This document shows positions 33,922 through 45,240 of a stretch of 64,000 bases of DNA, one piece after another. The stretch covers positions 499,902 to 563,901 of the forward strand of contig MEHQ01000128.1 of the NCBI GenBank assembly GCA_008828725.1. The letters are read 5' to 3'. Every line of letters begins with the position of its first letter. The stretch's first letter is position 1. Below the pieces are notes generated by a model, which worked only from the letters and a program-made list of their open reading frames with translations, had not been told where the DNA came from and ran no database searches. The position numbers and the translations under genes are program-made. Origin of the DNA: Saccharina japonica. Lineage: Eukaryota > Sar > Phaeophyceae > Laminariales > Laminariaceae.

Positions 33922-34359
33922 GGGGGGCATAGTAAACACTAGTAAATAGGACCACATAGCGTTACAGTAGTAAAAATAGGAAAATATTTAGGTTTTTGTC
34001 TGTACCGTTTTTTTTTTTTGTCTATCCCATTTATTATCTTAACCCTTCTTTTTTCTCTCCTTCTTAGTCGTAACTCAGATCCGGGGTCACACAGCAGGCT
34101 CTTCTCTCCCTCCTCCTCCCACTATACGGGTCGTGCCTTGCATTTTTATCGCGAGAAGACTCAGCACTTTCTTCCCTCGTCACTCTCGTCGATTGTGCCT
34201 ACCCACACAAAGCGCTCTCACATTGGTTCCTATTTGAAAAATAAAAATCTCCATCCTATGGAGACTCGAACCCTCGACCTCCAACCTAACAAACAGTTTC
34301 TGGTTACCTGTTAGACCACCGGGGCGACCGCCCGTAGGTCCCATTTACTATGCTCCCCC
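33922..34359. mobile_element. CATAGTAAA MITE with nested SINE, copy 2
   Basis: Same MITE ends as 14507-14957, at the same site. The nested SINE, however, is of a different head sequence. Confidence 0.75.
34008..34328 (-). mobile_element. tRNA-derived SINE, copy 2 (other subfamily)
   Basis: On the minus strand: GGTCGCCCCGGTGGTCTAAC (box-A-like GGTCTAACAGG), then GGTTCGAGTCTCC (box B), the body CTCGCGATAAAAATGCAAGG, and a poly-A tail. The head matches the SINE at 52380-52715 closely and differs from the one at 14593-14927, although the flanks of 14593 and 34008 are nearly identical. Confidence 0.82.
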
Positions 34360-34699
34360 GTGATACTACTACAGAAACACTACACCTACTACTGTACCTC
34401 CTGCCACTGACACAACGTTTCGTCTTGCTATTGTCTGGTTCTATTTCTCCCGCTGCTCCTATTTTACGCATCCGGGGGGGGGCGGGGGGGGGGGGCGATG
34501 AATCTTTGATTCGAATGTCGAATCTGGGGGAAATGGACTGTATGTCGGTGGCGATGAAGACATCAACGGAGAAAGACGCCAGCGGAGGCGTCACTGTAGT
34601 CTGCACCCGGGCGACTACTCTTCCTGTGCTCGGCGGGCTCGTCACGGAACCGGAGCTGGTGTCTCTTCAAAGGTGGGCTATCTCATCCAACGGGCATCG

Positions 34700-34881
34700 T
34701 GTCGGTGGTGGTGTTGGTGTTGGTGTTGTTGTTGTTGTTGTTGTGCTGTTGTTGTTGTTGTTGTTAGTGTTAGGTGGTTGGTGGTGTTGTGTTGTCGTTG
34801 CTGTTGTTGTTTGTTATCACTGCGGTTGTTGTTGTTGCCGTTGTTGTTATTTTTTGTCGCTGCCGCCGCCGCCGTCGCCGC

Positions 34882-34932
<51 letters not shown>

Positions 34933-34970
34933 TGTTACTGTTACTGCTCCTGCTGCTGCTGCCACTGTTT
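34700..34970 (+). repeat. GTT/GCT triplet tract, copy 2
   Basis: Same tract as 15299-15575, with a rearranged GTT part. Confidence 0.82.
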
Positions 34971-36151
34971 CGGAAATACTAGATTTACTCTGTTTTGCTG
35001 CGGATAGATTTTGCATGAGGTTCGGAATGTAGAGCCTGTGGTAGCTGAACATCTGGCCGAATAAGTACGCCTGCACCTCTATCTACACCTACCGGCACTT
35101 TCCATTTACTCGGCTGGTGTTGTTCGCAGTGGTTAGTATCACGGGTGAACATAGTACTAACAGTAGTAGTACATAGTAATAATAATCAAACCAAATACGG
35201 CGTGTAAACACAGGGGGTTACATGCTTTTTGGGTCAATCGTGGGTACTAATTACTACCTGGTAATAATATATTGTAAAACATAAAACATACAACGACAAC
35301 TGTGAGATCGGGGGTTTTGTGGAAACTCAACTTTGCAAGCTGCGTGGGATACTTCGATCGCGCGAACTACGCACCGGTTTTGAGGGCAACACAAATCTGA
35401 CGGCACCTGTGGAACTCAGGGGACGTTACATCTATAAGGCGTACCCCCTGAATGTGTTGCAGTAGATCAGCTGTGACTACGAGTTTTATTTTATTTTTTA
35501 TTTTCTCTTTTTTCTTCTTCCCTTTTTCCTTTGGGTTGTTTTCATTTTCTCTTGGCTGAGAGGTGTACGATGTGCCACACACAGTAGTTATGATGTATAT
35601 CGTACTGCGTTGTACTCTGTATTTTTTGTGTGTTATTTTTCCCTGAGGTATTCTTCCACTCCAGAGTTTTTTTTTTTCTGGAACCTGTCTTGTGACCACG
35701 GACTATCTTTTTCGCGATCAGTTAATGTGAGAAGAACAAACAATATCAGTACAGTGGGTACCCCCATTTAACCCCTTTAGTACTGCAGTACCGATGTGGG
35801 AACAAAACACTTGGCATTTGAGTGAAAGGTTTGTTTATGTACAGTGTAGTACTAAACGGGTTAAGAGCGCCCAAGATAAGAGTATTCGGGATTTCAAGAG
35901 CGGTCAAATCGGCATGTATGTCCCGCCGTACGTATATACTTGACTCTGATTACTCTTGCGCTTACTGGCCCCTTCGCTTACAAGTAAGTATACGTTTTCT
36001 GTACATGTACCCTTTGACTTGTACTTTGCAGTTATGCTTTGACTTGTACTTTTCGGTTACACGTTCACTCATACTTTACAGTTACTCTCTACAGTTACAT
36101 TGATAGTTACACTTAGTAGTTCGGGTGTTACACATGTGATACCTGTGTTGG

Positions 36152-36342
36152 ATATCATATCGAAAGAAAAAAAATCGAAATATCAAAATATCCATATCTC
36201 GAAATATCGGTCTTTCGATATATCGTATATAGTATCGGACGTATTTTGCCCTCCAACCCATGGCATCCCCGTGCTTTTTGCTAACACTGAACGAAACCTT
36301 TAATGTATCAAACATCGAAATAGTATCGATGCATTTTTGTTT
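36152..36342. repeat. CGATA-rich tract (duplicate of 16745-16935)
   Basis: Same self-complementary CGATA words. Confidence 0.52.
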
Positions 36343-36856
36343 AACGATATCAATCTGACCTCGGTTCCGATATTGCTATCCAACACTAATACATATAATA
36401 GAACTATTAATAACTGTAAACTCGTTTGGGCTGGTCAGTGTTACTTGCCCGGTGGCTACTTTTTCTTTTTCTTTCATTGTTCTTGCTTTTTGCCCGGTGG
36501 CTACGTACGAGCACGCAGCTGGTACGAGGGACGAACGCCTGCTGCTGCGCTCTCTTTTTTCAGCTTTGCGACACCGCCGGGATTTCAAGCCAACCACAAT
36601 TACCGAAGGGGAACCTTGTGATTGATATGATACCGATACGCTCTTAAACTGCACCCGTACTGTTGTGTACCTGGTATATAGCCCTTACACGTACATTTAC
36701 GTCAGACGTTGCACCTGCAGTTACTTTTTTCATTGGCGGTTGCATTGCACTTGCACCTAGAATCACACTTTACACTTGCAAATGTTTCACCGTTTCAAAT
36801 TTTGTCACACCTCGGACTCATCGATCTCCAGTTAGTGATCTAGATCCTTCATAGCA

Positions 36857-37342
36857 GATATCTACCATAGCCGCCTCGACCGCTGACCACGACCGTTGAG
36901 CACGACCGTTGAGCACGACCGCTGACCATGACTGGGGGTCATGACGGTTGACTATGGCCGTTGGTCGTGACCGTTCGACATTACCGTTCGCCATGATTGG
37001 TCGTTCCCCATGAACGTCCACCAAAAATACCGCTCACCACGATGGGTCACCACAAATGTTGACCACGATGTTTTTACCTAACCGTTGACTATGAATTTGG
37101 ATCATGACGACCATAACCATTGACCGCGACCTTCGACCACGGCCGTTCGCCGTTACTGTTCACGATTACAGTTGGCCACGGCCGTTCTTCATGATCGTTA
37201 ACTATGGCCGTTGTTCATGGTCGTTCACCATGACCGTTGTTCATTACCGTTTACTATGACCGTTAACCGCCACCGGCGACCATGATCGTTAACCGCTATA
37301 ATACCGTTGACCATGACCGTTGACCGTACCGTTGAATTCAGG
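36857..37342. repeat. GACCGTTGACCATGACC array (duplicate of 17450-17935)
   Basis: Same degenerate array within PUS7 intron 2. Confidence 0.72.
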
Positions 37343-37596
37343 ATGGTTAACCGTGGTCCAGGCGGCGAAGGAGCCGAGAAAGGCGTCACACTGTCCTCGG
37401 ACAAGGACAGAACTAACAGAACCCTAGTGCACCGCGCTATAGCAGGTGGGAAGAAGGGAGTGGGGGAAGGGGACGCGGGTGGGGACGAGGGTAATGACGC
37501 AGGCGTGCCTGGTTGCTTGTTTTGCTAGTTTTGCTAGTTTTGCTTGTCCTGCTTGCCCTGCCTGCTTGCTTACTTGTTGCTTGCTAGCTACAAATG

Positions 37597-37683
37597 AGTA
37601 CGCCCCCCCCGCCATTGCTCCGTCTCGAAAGGGATGCGTGGTCAATGGTCAAATGACTAAGGCCAGCAACAAATGAGTACCCC
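37597..37683 (+). repeat. 75-bp dispersed repeat just upstream of PUS7 exon 3
   Basis: Full copy flanked by GTAC plus C-runs. It ends about 40 nt before the exon 3 acceptor. A1 and A2 stop being alike in its right C-run. Confidence 0.8.
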
Positions 37684-37720
37684 CCACCCCCCCCGCCCCC
37701 GCCCCCCTTTCATAACAGAG

Positions 37721-37905
37721 GCGTTTCCGTACCTCCAAACCAAGACCTGTAGTGACGCGGAAGACACGAGCGTGCAGCGCATCTCCGTGTTCTGGAGCAG
37801 ACGCCCCCGCGGCGGTAAGCGGAAGCGTGGCCGCACAGACGGAGGCGACGACTCAGCAGGACGCGCCGGAGATGTCGAGGGGGTGACGGGGAGAGACGCC
37901 GCAAG
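37721..37905 (+). CDS. PUS7: PUS7 exon 3, copy 1
   Basis: A pyrimidine-rich run precedes CATAACAGAG, and exon 3 starts in phase 0 with GCG TTT CCG. It encodes AFPYLQTKTCSD, then VQRISVFWSRRPRGGKRKRG, and an acidic/Gly linker ending GRDAA with two bases of the next codon before gtacat. Length is 185 nt. It corresponds to the Pus7 region between the IH helix and the FvLyKEN strand. Confidence 0.78.
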
Positions 37906-39281
37906 GTACATAACTATAACGGGGGGACGCGTGCTATACGCGATAGGGGTACTGTACCTTTTGGGGGGGGACGAAAAAAAACCCAGTGTAGGGTGGGTGG
38001 GATTTTCTTGACTTTTTTTTCCATGGTCTTTACTTTTTCTGCTCCTCGCTGATATCTCGTCGAGAATTTTGGGGACGGTAGCACGAGGTAGCTCGCTTCA
38101 TACAATTTCCAAGTATTTTTTTCCGAAATATGTGGTTCCAAATTTTGTCCCAACCGCGGGAACCTCTGATCGGCTAAAACGATATTTTACTGCTGCAGTG
38201 TTCTTCGTCTCTGTTACCGAGCGTTTAATTTAAGTACTGGGCCGGATGAGGCCTCCTGCCCCGGCCGGCGGTCCCACCCAAACTTCTTATCCCTCTGCTG
38301 AGCACCAGCCTGGAGCCATGTTACTTCACCTCACCCAAAGTTACATTACTTGTGATGAAACGTTCCAAGGGTGTGTTAGGTAAGGTATACCTATACCCGG
38401 GTAACTTTTTGAGGTCGTACCTAAAGTACCTATATCTTAGGTAAGGTATTGACGGCCGTACCTAACGTACCTAAAACTTAGGTAAGGTATTGAGCCACTT
38501 GTTTTTGGCTGCCGTGAAAATTAGCAATGATCGTCGCTCGTAATTGATGGATGATTGATGGCCATGATGATGGTGACGATGATGATAATGGTAATTATGA
38601 CGATGATGATGATGGTGTACGTAGCGTACTGTAGAATCAAAACACATCACGGTGCTTTTGCGCTTTTGATGCAAGCAATGTCTGCCTAGTCGGTAAAAAA
38701 ACTCGACGTGCTCCGTCCCGGCATTGTAGGGACGCGAAGCTCTATGATCATGGGACTACGGCCGTGCATGACATGAGTACGATTACGGCCATACATGAAT
38801 ATCGAGTACACCCCCTTCCCGATACTTGCCCTATGTGCCCTCGCCAAATCGCGCAAAAACAAAATTAATCGACCCTCACTTGACCGCTTACTAACTTCGT
38901 ACAACCATTTTTGGGGACAAAGTACTTGGCATTAGTGTGGGGGACTTTTTTTCAGTGGTTTTAAGGGTTAAGAACTGCAACCAGTTTTCTTGGACATACT
39001 ATATATACTTGGAATTAGTGGATGACACTTTTTTCGTTTTCTTGGACATACGACACACTTGGAATTAGAGAAGGACACCTTTTTTCAGTAGTGTAGGTAA
39101 GGGTTATAATCATCTCTCCCGTCGCTTTAGGGATTCTCGTACCCTCCCCGGCGGGTCTGGCTCCGACTAAACGCGCAGCGATTTTCGCGTTGGGATGTTG
39201 TCTCCCTTGCTGCGTCACGCGCGCGTTTCGGGGGGCATACAGTCGCGGTTCGCAAGGGGGGGCTACCGGCGGCGGGGGCAG
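37906..39281. other. PUS7 intron 3
   Basis: No gene seen. It includes AGGTAAGGTA/TACCTAAAGTACCT repeats (about 38375-38490), a GATGATGAT tract (about 38560-38615) and one 130-bp dispersed repeat at 38652-38785. Confidence 0.5.
38652..38785 (+). repeat. 130-bp dispersed repeat
   Basis: Contains GCAAGCAATGTCTGCCTAGT, CGTGCTCCGTCCCGGCATTG and a diverged CTATGATCATGGGACTACGG end. Confidence 0.7.
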
Positions 39282-39351
39282 GGCTTGGGTAAGGTTTGCC
39301 CTGCGCAAGGAGGGCCGGGAGCATCACCGAGTGGCAACCTCTCTTGCTAAG
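39282..39351 (+). CDS. PUS7: PUS7 exon 4, copy 1
   Basis: A 70-nt exon after GGGGGCAG, ending GCTAAG|gtgcga. The single leading base completes the Arg codon begun in exon 3. It encodes AWVRFALRKEGREHHRVATS and then LAK, matching the Pus7 F.LyKEN.dT..ai..la segment. Confidence 0.83.
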
Positions 39352-40296
39352 GTGCGATAATAGACAACGTTTGTGTCGTGGCTGGTGGTGGTGGCGGTAG
39401 GGTGCGGATGAGGCGCGAGGATGGGTTGAGAGGGTTGGTTATAGTGGTGGCTGTGGTATTGGTGGTGGTGGTATTGGGGATGCGGGCAGTGGTAATGGTT
39501 ATGGTGCTGGTGGTGGTCGTGGAAGTAAGGGTGGTGGTGGTGGTGTTGGCGTTGACGGTGGGGGTGGTGGGGTTGGTGGTGGTGGGGTTGGTAGTGCTAG
39601 TTATGTTGGTGTTGGTGGTGGAGGCTGTGGCGGTGGGGATAGTAGTGCAGTGAAATATATCACCAGGCCAAAATTAAAACGAACATGTAAGGTGTCGACA
39701 ATAGTATGCTGCCGTTCTACTTATTATCGGTATTCCCTTCTCGACACAAAGACCGAAAACAACAAAAACCAAATGTACCAGGTATTTTATACCTCGTATG
39801 TATCCACAACCATACTGCTTGCAGTAGAAAAAACAGCTGAAGACTCCTTGCCGGGTTCGTTTTGGTAGGTTGATGCAACTTAACCCTTGTCACCGCTGCA
39901 AAATATGTTCAACCATGCTTCCGACTAGCTGTAGAGGGATTGGCCCCTATGTTTCCAACTATCTGTAAAGGCATTGACCCCTTTGGGATGGACCCCTTTT
40001 AGGGATGTAAGGGATATTAGGGATAAGTGGGATGTAACGGATATGAGAGGTATAACGGATAGCGACTAAAACAATGGTAACTTTGGTCTCATCAGCCGTC
40101 TACTTTGTTTGTGTACGTACCAGGCGCGGAAGCAAATCGTTAGTATCGGTGTTTTATTTTTTTATTTTATCGCCTACTGTTTCCCTCAGCCAGCTCTGCC
40201 CCTGTCCTTGACAGCTAGAGGCCAAATGCGATCGTAGCGGGGACAACAGACGCTTACCCTCCGCCATCGCGTCTGCCCCCCACCGCGCCCACGCAG

Positions 40297-40365
40297 GCCT
40301 TGCGCGTGCCGCTGTCCTGCCTATCGTTCGGCGGCATCAAGGACAAGATGGGCATCACAACTCAG
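40297..40365 (+). CDS. PUS7: PUS7 exon 5, copy 1 (catalytic motif)
   Basis: Exactly 23 codons, phase 0 at both ends, between CCCACGCAG and CAG|gtactg. It encodes ALRVPLSCLSFGGIKDKMGI followed by TTQ. This is TruD/Pus7 motif II (G.KDK..TTQ), whose Asp is the catalytic nucleophile of the family, and that Asp is present. Met replaces the usual Arg after KDK. Confidence 0.9.
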
Positions 40366-40394
40366 GTACTGAGCCAGGAAGCATTTTTCAAGGA

Positions 40395-40850
40395 TATGTT
40401 TAGCAGGGTATGTACTCTGGGAGTACCCGAGTACCTACCCGGATATACGGTGTACTCTAGGGGTACCCGGGTACTTACCCGGATATACTCCTGGGGTACC
40501 CGGGTAACCACCCGGATATACGGTATACTCTAGGGGTACCCGGGTACCTACCCCGATATATTCTGGGGGGACACGGGTAACCTACCCGGATATACAGTTA
40601 CTCTAGGGGTACCCGAGTACCTAGCCGGATATATACTCTGGGGATTCCCGGATAACTACCCCGATTTATACTCTGGGAGTACCCGTTTACCTATCCGAGT
40701 ATGTCTGGGGGTACCCGGGTACGTACCCGGTTATGTAGCTTATATACTCTGGAAACACCCAGTTACCTACCGGAGTATGTATAGCAGTACCCGGGTATCT
40801 ACCCGAGTATGTCTGGGGGTAGCCGGATACCTCCCCGAGTATGACCCAAA
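40395..40850 (+). repeat. GGGTACCCGGGTACCTACCC tandem-like array
   Basis: About ten degenerate units of ACTCTGGGGGTACCCGGGTA plus CCTACCCGGATAT follow one another in PUS7 intron 5. The units are largely self-complementary. Duplicated at 56383-56838. Confidence 0.8.
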
Positions 40851-40901
40851 CAGTCAATTTGGTAACCGGGTACTCGAAGTGTATCTTCCGTACTACATCC
40901 T

Positions 40902-41055
40902 AGAGCTGGTCACGGGTCAGGAGATCAACATCTCACGGGTCGGGTCGGGTCTGGAGGTCCTAAAACATCTCACGCGTCGGTTCGGGATCGGGTTAGGTGA
41001 CCCGACCCGACCCGACCCGACCCGCGAGGTTTGACCCGACCCGTGAACAGCCCTG
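40902..41055. mobile_element. hAT-like CGGGT MITE
   Basis: It opens AGAGCTGGTCACGGGTC and closes GACCCGTGAACAGCCCTG. CGGGT pentamers are direct on the left and inverted on the right. Confidence 0.6.
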
Positions 41056-41165
41056 CTCAGTACACCCTTGCATTTTTTTTTGGTGCCGCTACGAGTGGAC
41101 ACTCTGTTTTTAAGAAGGCATGCTTTTCCCCCGCGCGTCCTCCTCCGGGATAGATCGGCCAACAA

Positions 41166-41250
41166 CCCCCTCCCCTTCTTCTGCTCCGTCTCGAAAGGGG
41201 TGCGTGATCAACGGTCGAATTACTAAGGCAAGCAATAACCCCTCTCCCCT
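41166..41250 (+). repeat. 75-bp dispersed repeat, diverged copy
   Basis: CTCCGTCTCGAAAGGGGTGC, GTGATCAACGGTCGAATTAC and TAAGGCAAGCAATAACCCC, flanked by pyrimidine-rich runs. Confidence 0.75.
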
Positions 41251-41366
41251 CTCGCCTTTCCCGAGGCGTTGTGACTGTGACGGATTATTGTTTTGCAATG
41301 AAATGGCGTCGCCAGCCGACTATATGTTGTTCTACTCCCGCCCCAGGCACCCTAGCCTGGAGTTTT

Positions 41367-41568
41367 CAGGGCTGTTCATTATAGTCATGAACCCAGCCTG
41401 CGGGTCGGGTCGGGAAATATTCGAAATCTGAACGGCCGGGTTGGGTTGGGTCGCATCGGGTCAGGAGGTTTTCAAACTCTCACGGATCGGGCCGGGTCAC
41501 GCTTACCCGACCTGACTCGACCAGATCCGACCAGACCCGCGAGGTTTGATCCGACTCGTGAACACTAT
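41367..41568. mobile_element. hAT-like CGGGT MITE
   Basis: The left end CAGGGCTGTTCA is matched by a right end of ...CTCGTGAACA. The interior has CGGGTCGGGTCGG and inverted GACCCGCGAGGTTTGA. Confidence 0.62.
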
Positions 41569-42631
41569 TTTTGGTCTTGAACGAAAAAACAATCGTAAAA
41601 TGGAAGGAAGCCTACTGCAAGGCCAATATGTTGGGAGGCAATAATTTCGATGCCAGTCACACCTATAGCATATCTGCCACACTATTAGTACCGTATCAAG
41701 TCTACTGTAGATGGTCGTCCGTCGTCACAGGCCTAATTTTTCGTCTCCTGCCGTAGGTGCTGTACGGTGCATGCAGTGCAAGCTTACGTTACGGTAGTTT
41801 CGACGCAAGTTGTCGTCGTTACGTCGCAAGGTTTTTGTCCCGAGTTATAATGCGTTACGAGATCCACGTGACACGCTACACGTCGTCCAAGAGAAGTTGC
41901 GGGTCATAATATACACAAAGTTTTACATAGTGCGCTACAAGTCACAATATCTGCCCTCCCTTACAAGCCCTTTCCCGAACAAACCCGGGTTTGAGGGAGT
42001 TGCGTGTCATGCTACGCTTAATACAAGTTTCATCGATATTCACTTTGCAATATTTGAACATTAAGCTGAAACACGAGTTTCTAAGCTACGCCTTAACGCA
42101 AGACTTCCAAGTCACGCCAAAATGCAAGGCTTCCCAAAGTTATGAAACGCTACCAGGTACCAGTATGTCACACGTTACGCTGCAACGTTCAACGCTTACA
42201 AGTTACATTTCATTTTCTAAACGGTACGCTGCAGGCGGTCACTTTTGGCTGTTATTTCCTGTCGGTGCCGTCCACTAAGCCGGAGGAAGTGCGAGCAGTG
42301 AACATAATCATAACTACCATTGTCCAGACACTTCCAACTACTGGACCGGCTCCGGTTTAGATTGTCCGGACAGTCCCAACTGGTCGACAGTACCCGAAAT
42401 CGTGGCTGCGATTGAACTAAGCGGTTTTGTCTAGGTTGCCCAGGACCTGACCTTTTTTCGACGCTGGCACCTAACGCTTGTATCCTTCCAGAAATATTCA
42501 AACCACCGGCGAAAAATTAGGCTTGGTGACTAAGCCAAATCATTGTATATAGGGCTGTGAGGTGGCTAATTACAAGTCGCAGACTAGTCACTAGTTGGCT
42601 AGGTTTCGAGTTAGATACGCGTGGCAATTTG

Positions 42632-42920
42632 CAGAGCTCTTCACGGGTCATGACCCGACCCGCGGGCCAGGTCACACGGGCCGGGTCAGGAAGTTTTTGA
42701 GTCTCACGGGTCGGGTTGGGTCAGGTCGGGTCGGGTCGGGTCGGGTGGGGTCGGGTCAGGAAGTTTTAAAATATTACGGGGCGGGTCGGGTGGGGTCGGG
42801 TCAGGAGGCTTTCAAATTCTCACGGGTCGGGTCACCCGTACCCGACCCGACCCGACCCGACCCGACCCGACCCGACCCGACCCGACCCGCGAGATTTGAC
42901 CCGGCCCGTGAACAGCCCTG
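42632..42920. mobile_element. hAT-like CGGGT MITE with good terminal inverted repeats
   Basis: CAGAGCTCTTCACGGGTC on the left mirrors GGCCCGTGAACAGCCCTG on the right. The interior is CGGGT pentamers followed by a nine-unit inverted ACCCG run. The copy at 58620-58863 is 45 bp shorter through loss of internal units. Confidence 0.68.
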
Positions 42921-43144
42921 GTAGTTTTACTGAGTGTTACGTCTTTGTGTCTTACAGGCACGTTTGTGGTGCGACGTGTGTTTTATGTTGATAAATGCTA
43001 CGTAAGAGTACGGCGCCGCGCAACTGGTAACTAATAATAGTCGCGAAGTCCATCCGAAGCATGCCTACTCACAGCGCTACGAGATCACAGCGAGAACTGC
43101 AGCCCCTCTCCATGTTCCTCTGCACCCCTCTTGTCTGGATACAG

Positions 43145-43248
43145 GTGTGCGCCGTGAGAGGAGTTCCACCCGCCAAAATCATCAAAACCAACGGATCTAT
43201 TGCAGGGGTCACCGTTGGCAACTTGTCGTACTGCGACCGCGGCCTCAG
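43145..43248 (+). CDS. PUS7: PUS7 exon 6, copy 1
   Basis: A 104-nt exon between GGATACAG and CTCAG|gtacga. It encodes VCAVRGVPPAKIIKTNGSIA, then GVTVGNLSYCDRGL and two bases of a Ser codon. It matches the Pus7 strand leading to vGNF.Y....L. Confidence 0.87.
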
Positions 43249-43905
43249 GTACGAAGCGACTTGACGAAAACATACATCGTCGTGCATATGTAAGAGCGTT
43301 TATTTTTCCAAAGCTGAGCCAATTAGAGACATCGCCTTAAAAACTTCCAGTATACTATCGTATATAGAACGTTTCGTTTTTCAAAGCTGAGCCAATCAGA
43401 GCCATCACGTTAAACATGCATTATCATAGGTACACAGAACGTTTGGTTTTTCAAAGCTGCCATTGCCTTGGCTGTGCTGACGGCCCTTGGGGATTTAGAA
43501 GCACGCGGGTAACTTCCGGCGGAGGAAATCCCATGTGTTTTGTCAGTGGCAATGTTTGTGCCCTCCCTAGTGGTGCTGTTTGGGTGGTCCGCCGATTTCC
43601 GAACGTTTGTTTTTGTCGAGGTACGTGTTTTTGTTTTACACAAAATGAAGCTGTGTAAACCACGCTTGCCTTTGCTCGTCGCCTTGGATCGCCATCTGAT
43701 GATAACAATGATATAATAGCAGCAACAACAACAACAGTATTGAGAAGCGACGTGTTTAAAATAGCTCGTGTACGAATCGCAGCATACCCTTCTTTCTTTT
43801 CTCTTATTTTTGCTGTGGCTATACCCACGCGCACCCAACCACCCTCGCGCACCCGCCTTCACAGAAGCATGTTTTTTTCGTTAACCCATACCTGGTACAG
43901 TAGTT

Positions 43906-44025
43906 GGGGGGGGCAGAGTAAATCGTAGTACCGAATATGGTGTATATACATGGGGGATAACTATTTTTTGGTCCATCGTAGGTTCTGAGTACTACCAGGT
44001 ATGTATAAGTATTACTATGCCCCCC
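43906..44025. mobile_element. CATAGTAAA-type MITE
   Basis: About 120 bp, with GGGGGGGGCAGAGTAAA on the left and TTACTATGCCCCCC on the right. The interior has no ORF and contains TACCAGGTA. Confidence 0.65.
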
Positions 44026-44114
44026 GTAGTACTCCAAAAACGAACCCACACTAATTCCAAGTGTTTTGTCCCAAAAAAATGTATTTGCAGCAATAAAGGG
44101 GTCGACAACAGACC

Positions 44115-44290
44115 TCCGTGCGACTCGCTCCCAGTACCTCACGACGCTTCGCGCTTGGTGCAGCAATGTCTGCTGTCGGGATGGATGTTGCGGTCGGAAA
44201 ACCCACGTGCTCCGTCCCGGCATTGTAGGGATGCGAGGGTCTATGGTCATACGACTACGGCCTATGCAGAAAATGAAGTACCCACCCCCC
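44115..44290 (+). repeat. 130-bp dispersed repeat upstream of PUS7 exon 7
   Basis: Variant copy with TTCGCGCTTGGTGCAGCAAT, CGTGCTCCGTCCCGGCATTG and GGTCTATGGTCATACGACTA. It ends about 55 nt before the exon 7 acceptor. The corresponding copy in block B2 differs strongly in its left half. Confidence 0.75.
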
Positions 44291-44344
44291 CGCGCCCCTC
44301 CCGATGCTGGCGCATCGGTTTATCGTGCGCGCCTCAAATGGCAG

Positions 44345-44522
44345 CTTGGGAGACCTGTCTGGAAATCGATTCGAAGCAGTCATCCGAGGAGCGAATGTAC
44401 CCGCAGCGAGGGTGGAGGTTTCGCTTCGAGAGGCATGTTCGACCGGGTTCGTCAACTTTTTCGGCACGCAGAGGGTCGGCGCGCCGTCAGCTTCCGCGCG
44501 GGGGCAGCCGCTACCGTATCAG
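44345..44522 (+). CDS. PUS7: PUS7 exon 7, copy 1, with GC donor
   Basis: A 178-nt exon after AAATGGCAG. Its first base completes Ser, giving RGLSLGDLSGNRFEAVIRG across the junction, the L.LG.L.GN.F...LR motif of Pus7. Further on come TGFVNFFGTQRVG (family GFINYFG.QRFG) and the end PLPYQ. The next exon starts IGRDLL, so the exon must end at TATCAG. The intron then begins GCGAGA, which makes it a GC-AG intron. In this copy exon 8 does not follow directly, because the sequence departs at 44623. Confidence 0.82.
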
Positions 44523-44799
44523 GCGAGAGGGGTGTTGGCTGGGTTTGGGGCTCCGTGGCGCTGGCGCTTTGTGTCGTACAGTGTTTCATTCCCCTCAACA
44601 AGGGATGGTAGGGATTAGAAGGTGACCGCAAAAAAAAACAAAAACAAAACGGCACCCTGGTTGTCGAGCTCACGCAGTGAGAGGCGTGTTTTACAGCGTC
44701 GTTGCCAACCGACGCCAACCCAACCTATAAATATATAGAATATAGGGGGACGGGGTCTTGCTTAAATGTCAAGTTTCATCTCGATTGTTGAGCTCACAC

Positions 44800-44868
44800 C
44801 TGGTTCGCCTGAAACAACTCGTCGATGGCTTCCATCGCGTGCAGGAGCTCTTTCTTCAAGAACGCGGC
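44800..44868 (-). CDS. NCA2: NCA2/DGS1-like protein, exon 4 (visible 3' end)
   Basis: NCA2-family proteins are mitochondrial membrane proteins linked in yeast to expression of ATP synthase subunits. This 23-codon exon lies between GCGTCCCAG and CAG|gtgtga, phase 0 both sides. It encodes AAFLKKELLHAMEAIDELFQ, then ANQ, like the family segment LLIQVQK.K.D.E.AM..LD.LL.AN. It joins exon 3 (46147-46264), which ends MLLIQ. The gene reads leftward, and its remaining C-terminal exons are missing: block B1 starts only about 180 bp further on. Confidence 0.65.
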
Positions 44869-44884
44869 CTGGGACGCGTAAAAA

Positions 44885-45240
44885 AAAACAAAATTCACGG
44901 CACACGATAAAGACAAAACACGAAAAGACACAAGACACGATAAGACACAAGACACGAAAAGACATAGACACGAGAGAACACAAGAAAGTACCCGCGAAAA
45001 GAGCGCGAAAAAAAAAACGAAAGACACCCAAACGATGAAGACAAAACAAGAAAATACACAAGACACGATAGCACGTAAGACACGAGAAAACACAAAACAA
45101 GGCACACGATAAAATATACCCATGAGAGGACACACAACACACATGAAAAGACACAGACACGGTAAGAAGCAGGCACGAAAAGACACAGACACAAAAAGAC
45201 ACATACACGATGAGACACGCACACACACGAGAAGACACAC
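44885..45240. repeat. ACACGAAAAGACACA minisatellite
   Basis: Degenerate units of ACACGAGAAGACACA/ACACGATAAGACAC fill about 350 bp on the 5' side of NCA2 exon 4. A second patch (45420-45480) follows a 180-bp non-repetitive insert. Long open frames here are repeat artefacts. Confidence 0.8.

Larger units (their letters stand above)
19462..37677. repeat. Block A, copy 2
   Basis: A direct copy of 1-18270. Offsets are 19461 on the left, falling to 19415 and 19407 after indels. Its right end passes into the C-run before PUS7 exon 3, so this copy is the one continuous with block B. Confidence 0.93.
37731..44622. repeat. Block B, copy 1 (PUS7 exons 3-7)
   Basis: Nearly identical to 53719-60581 (offset 15988, then 15943 after a 45-bp deletion in a CGGGT element). 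Identity starts at ACCTCCAAACC inside exon 3 and stops at GGGATTAGAAGG. The chief difference is in the 130-bp repeat at 44115-44290. Confidence 0.93.

Noticed and set aside
39378-39653. Val-rich membrane protein frame
   Set aside because: Made of GTGGTGGTG repeats just after PUS7 exon 4; intronic simple sequence.
40395-40850. Coding exon with YLPGYT repeats
   Set aside because: The repeat is nucleotide-level and palindromic, interrupts the PUS7 phase, and no splice sites bound it.
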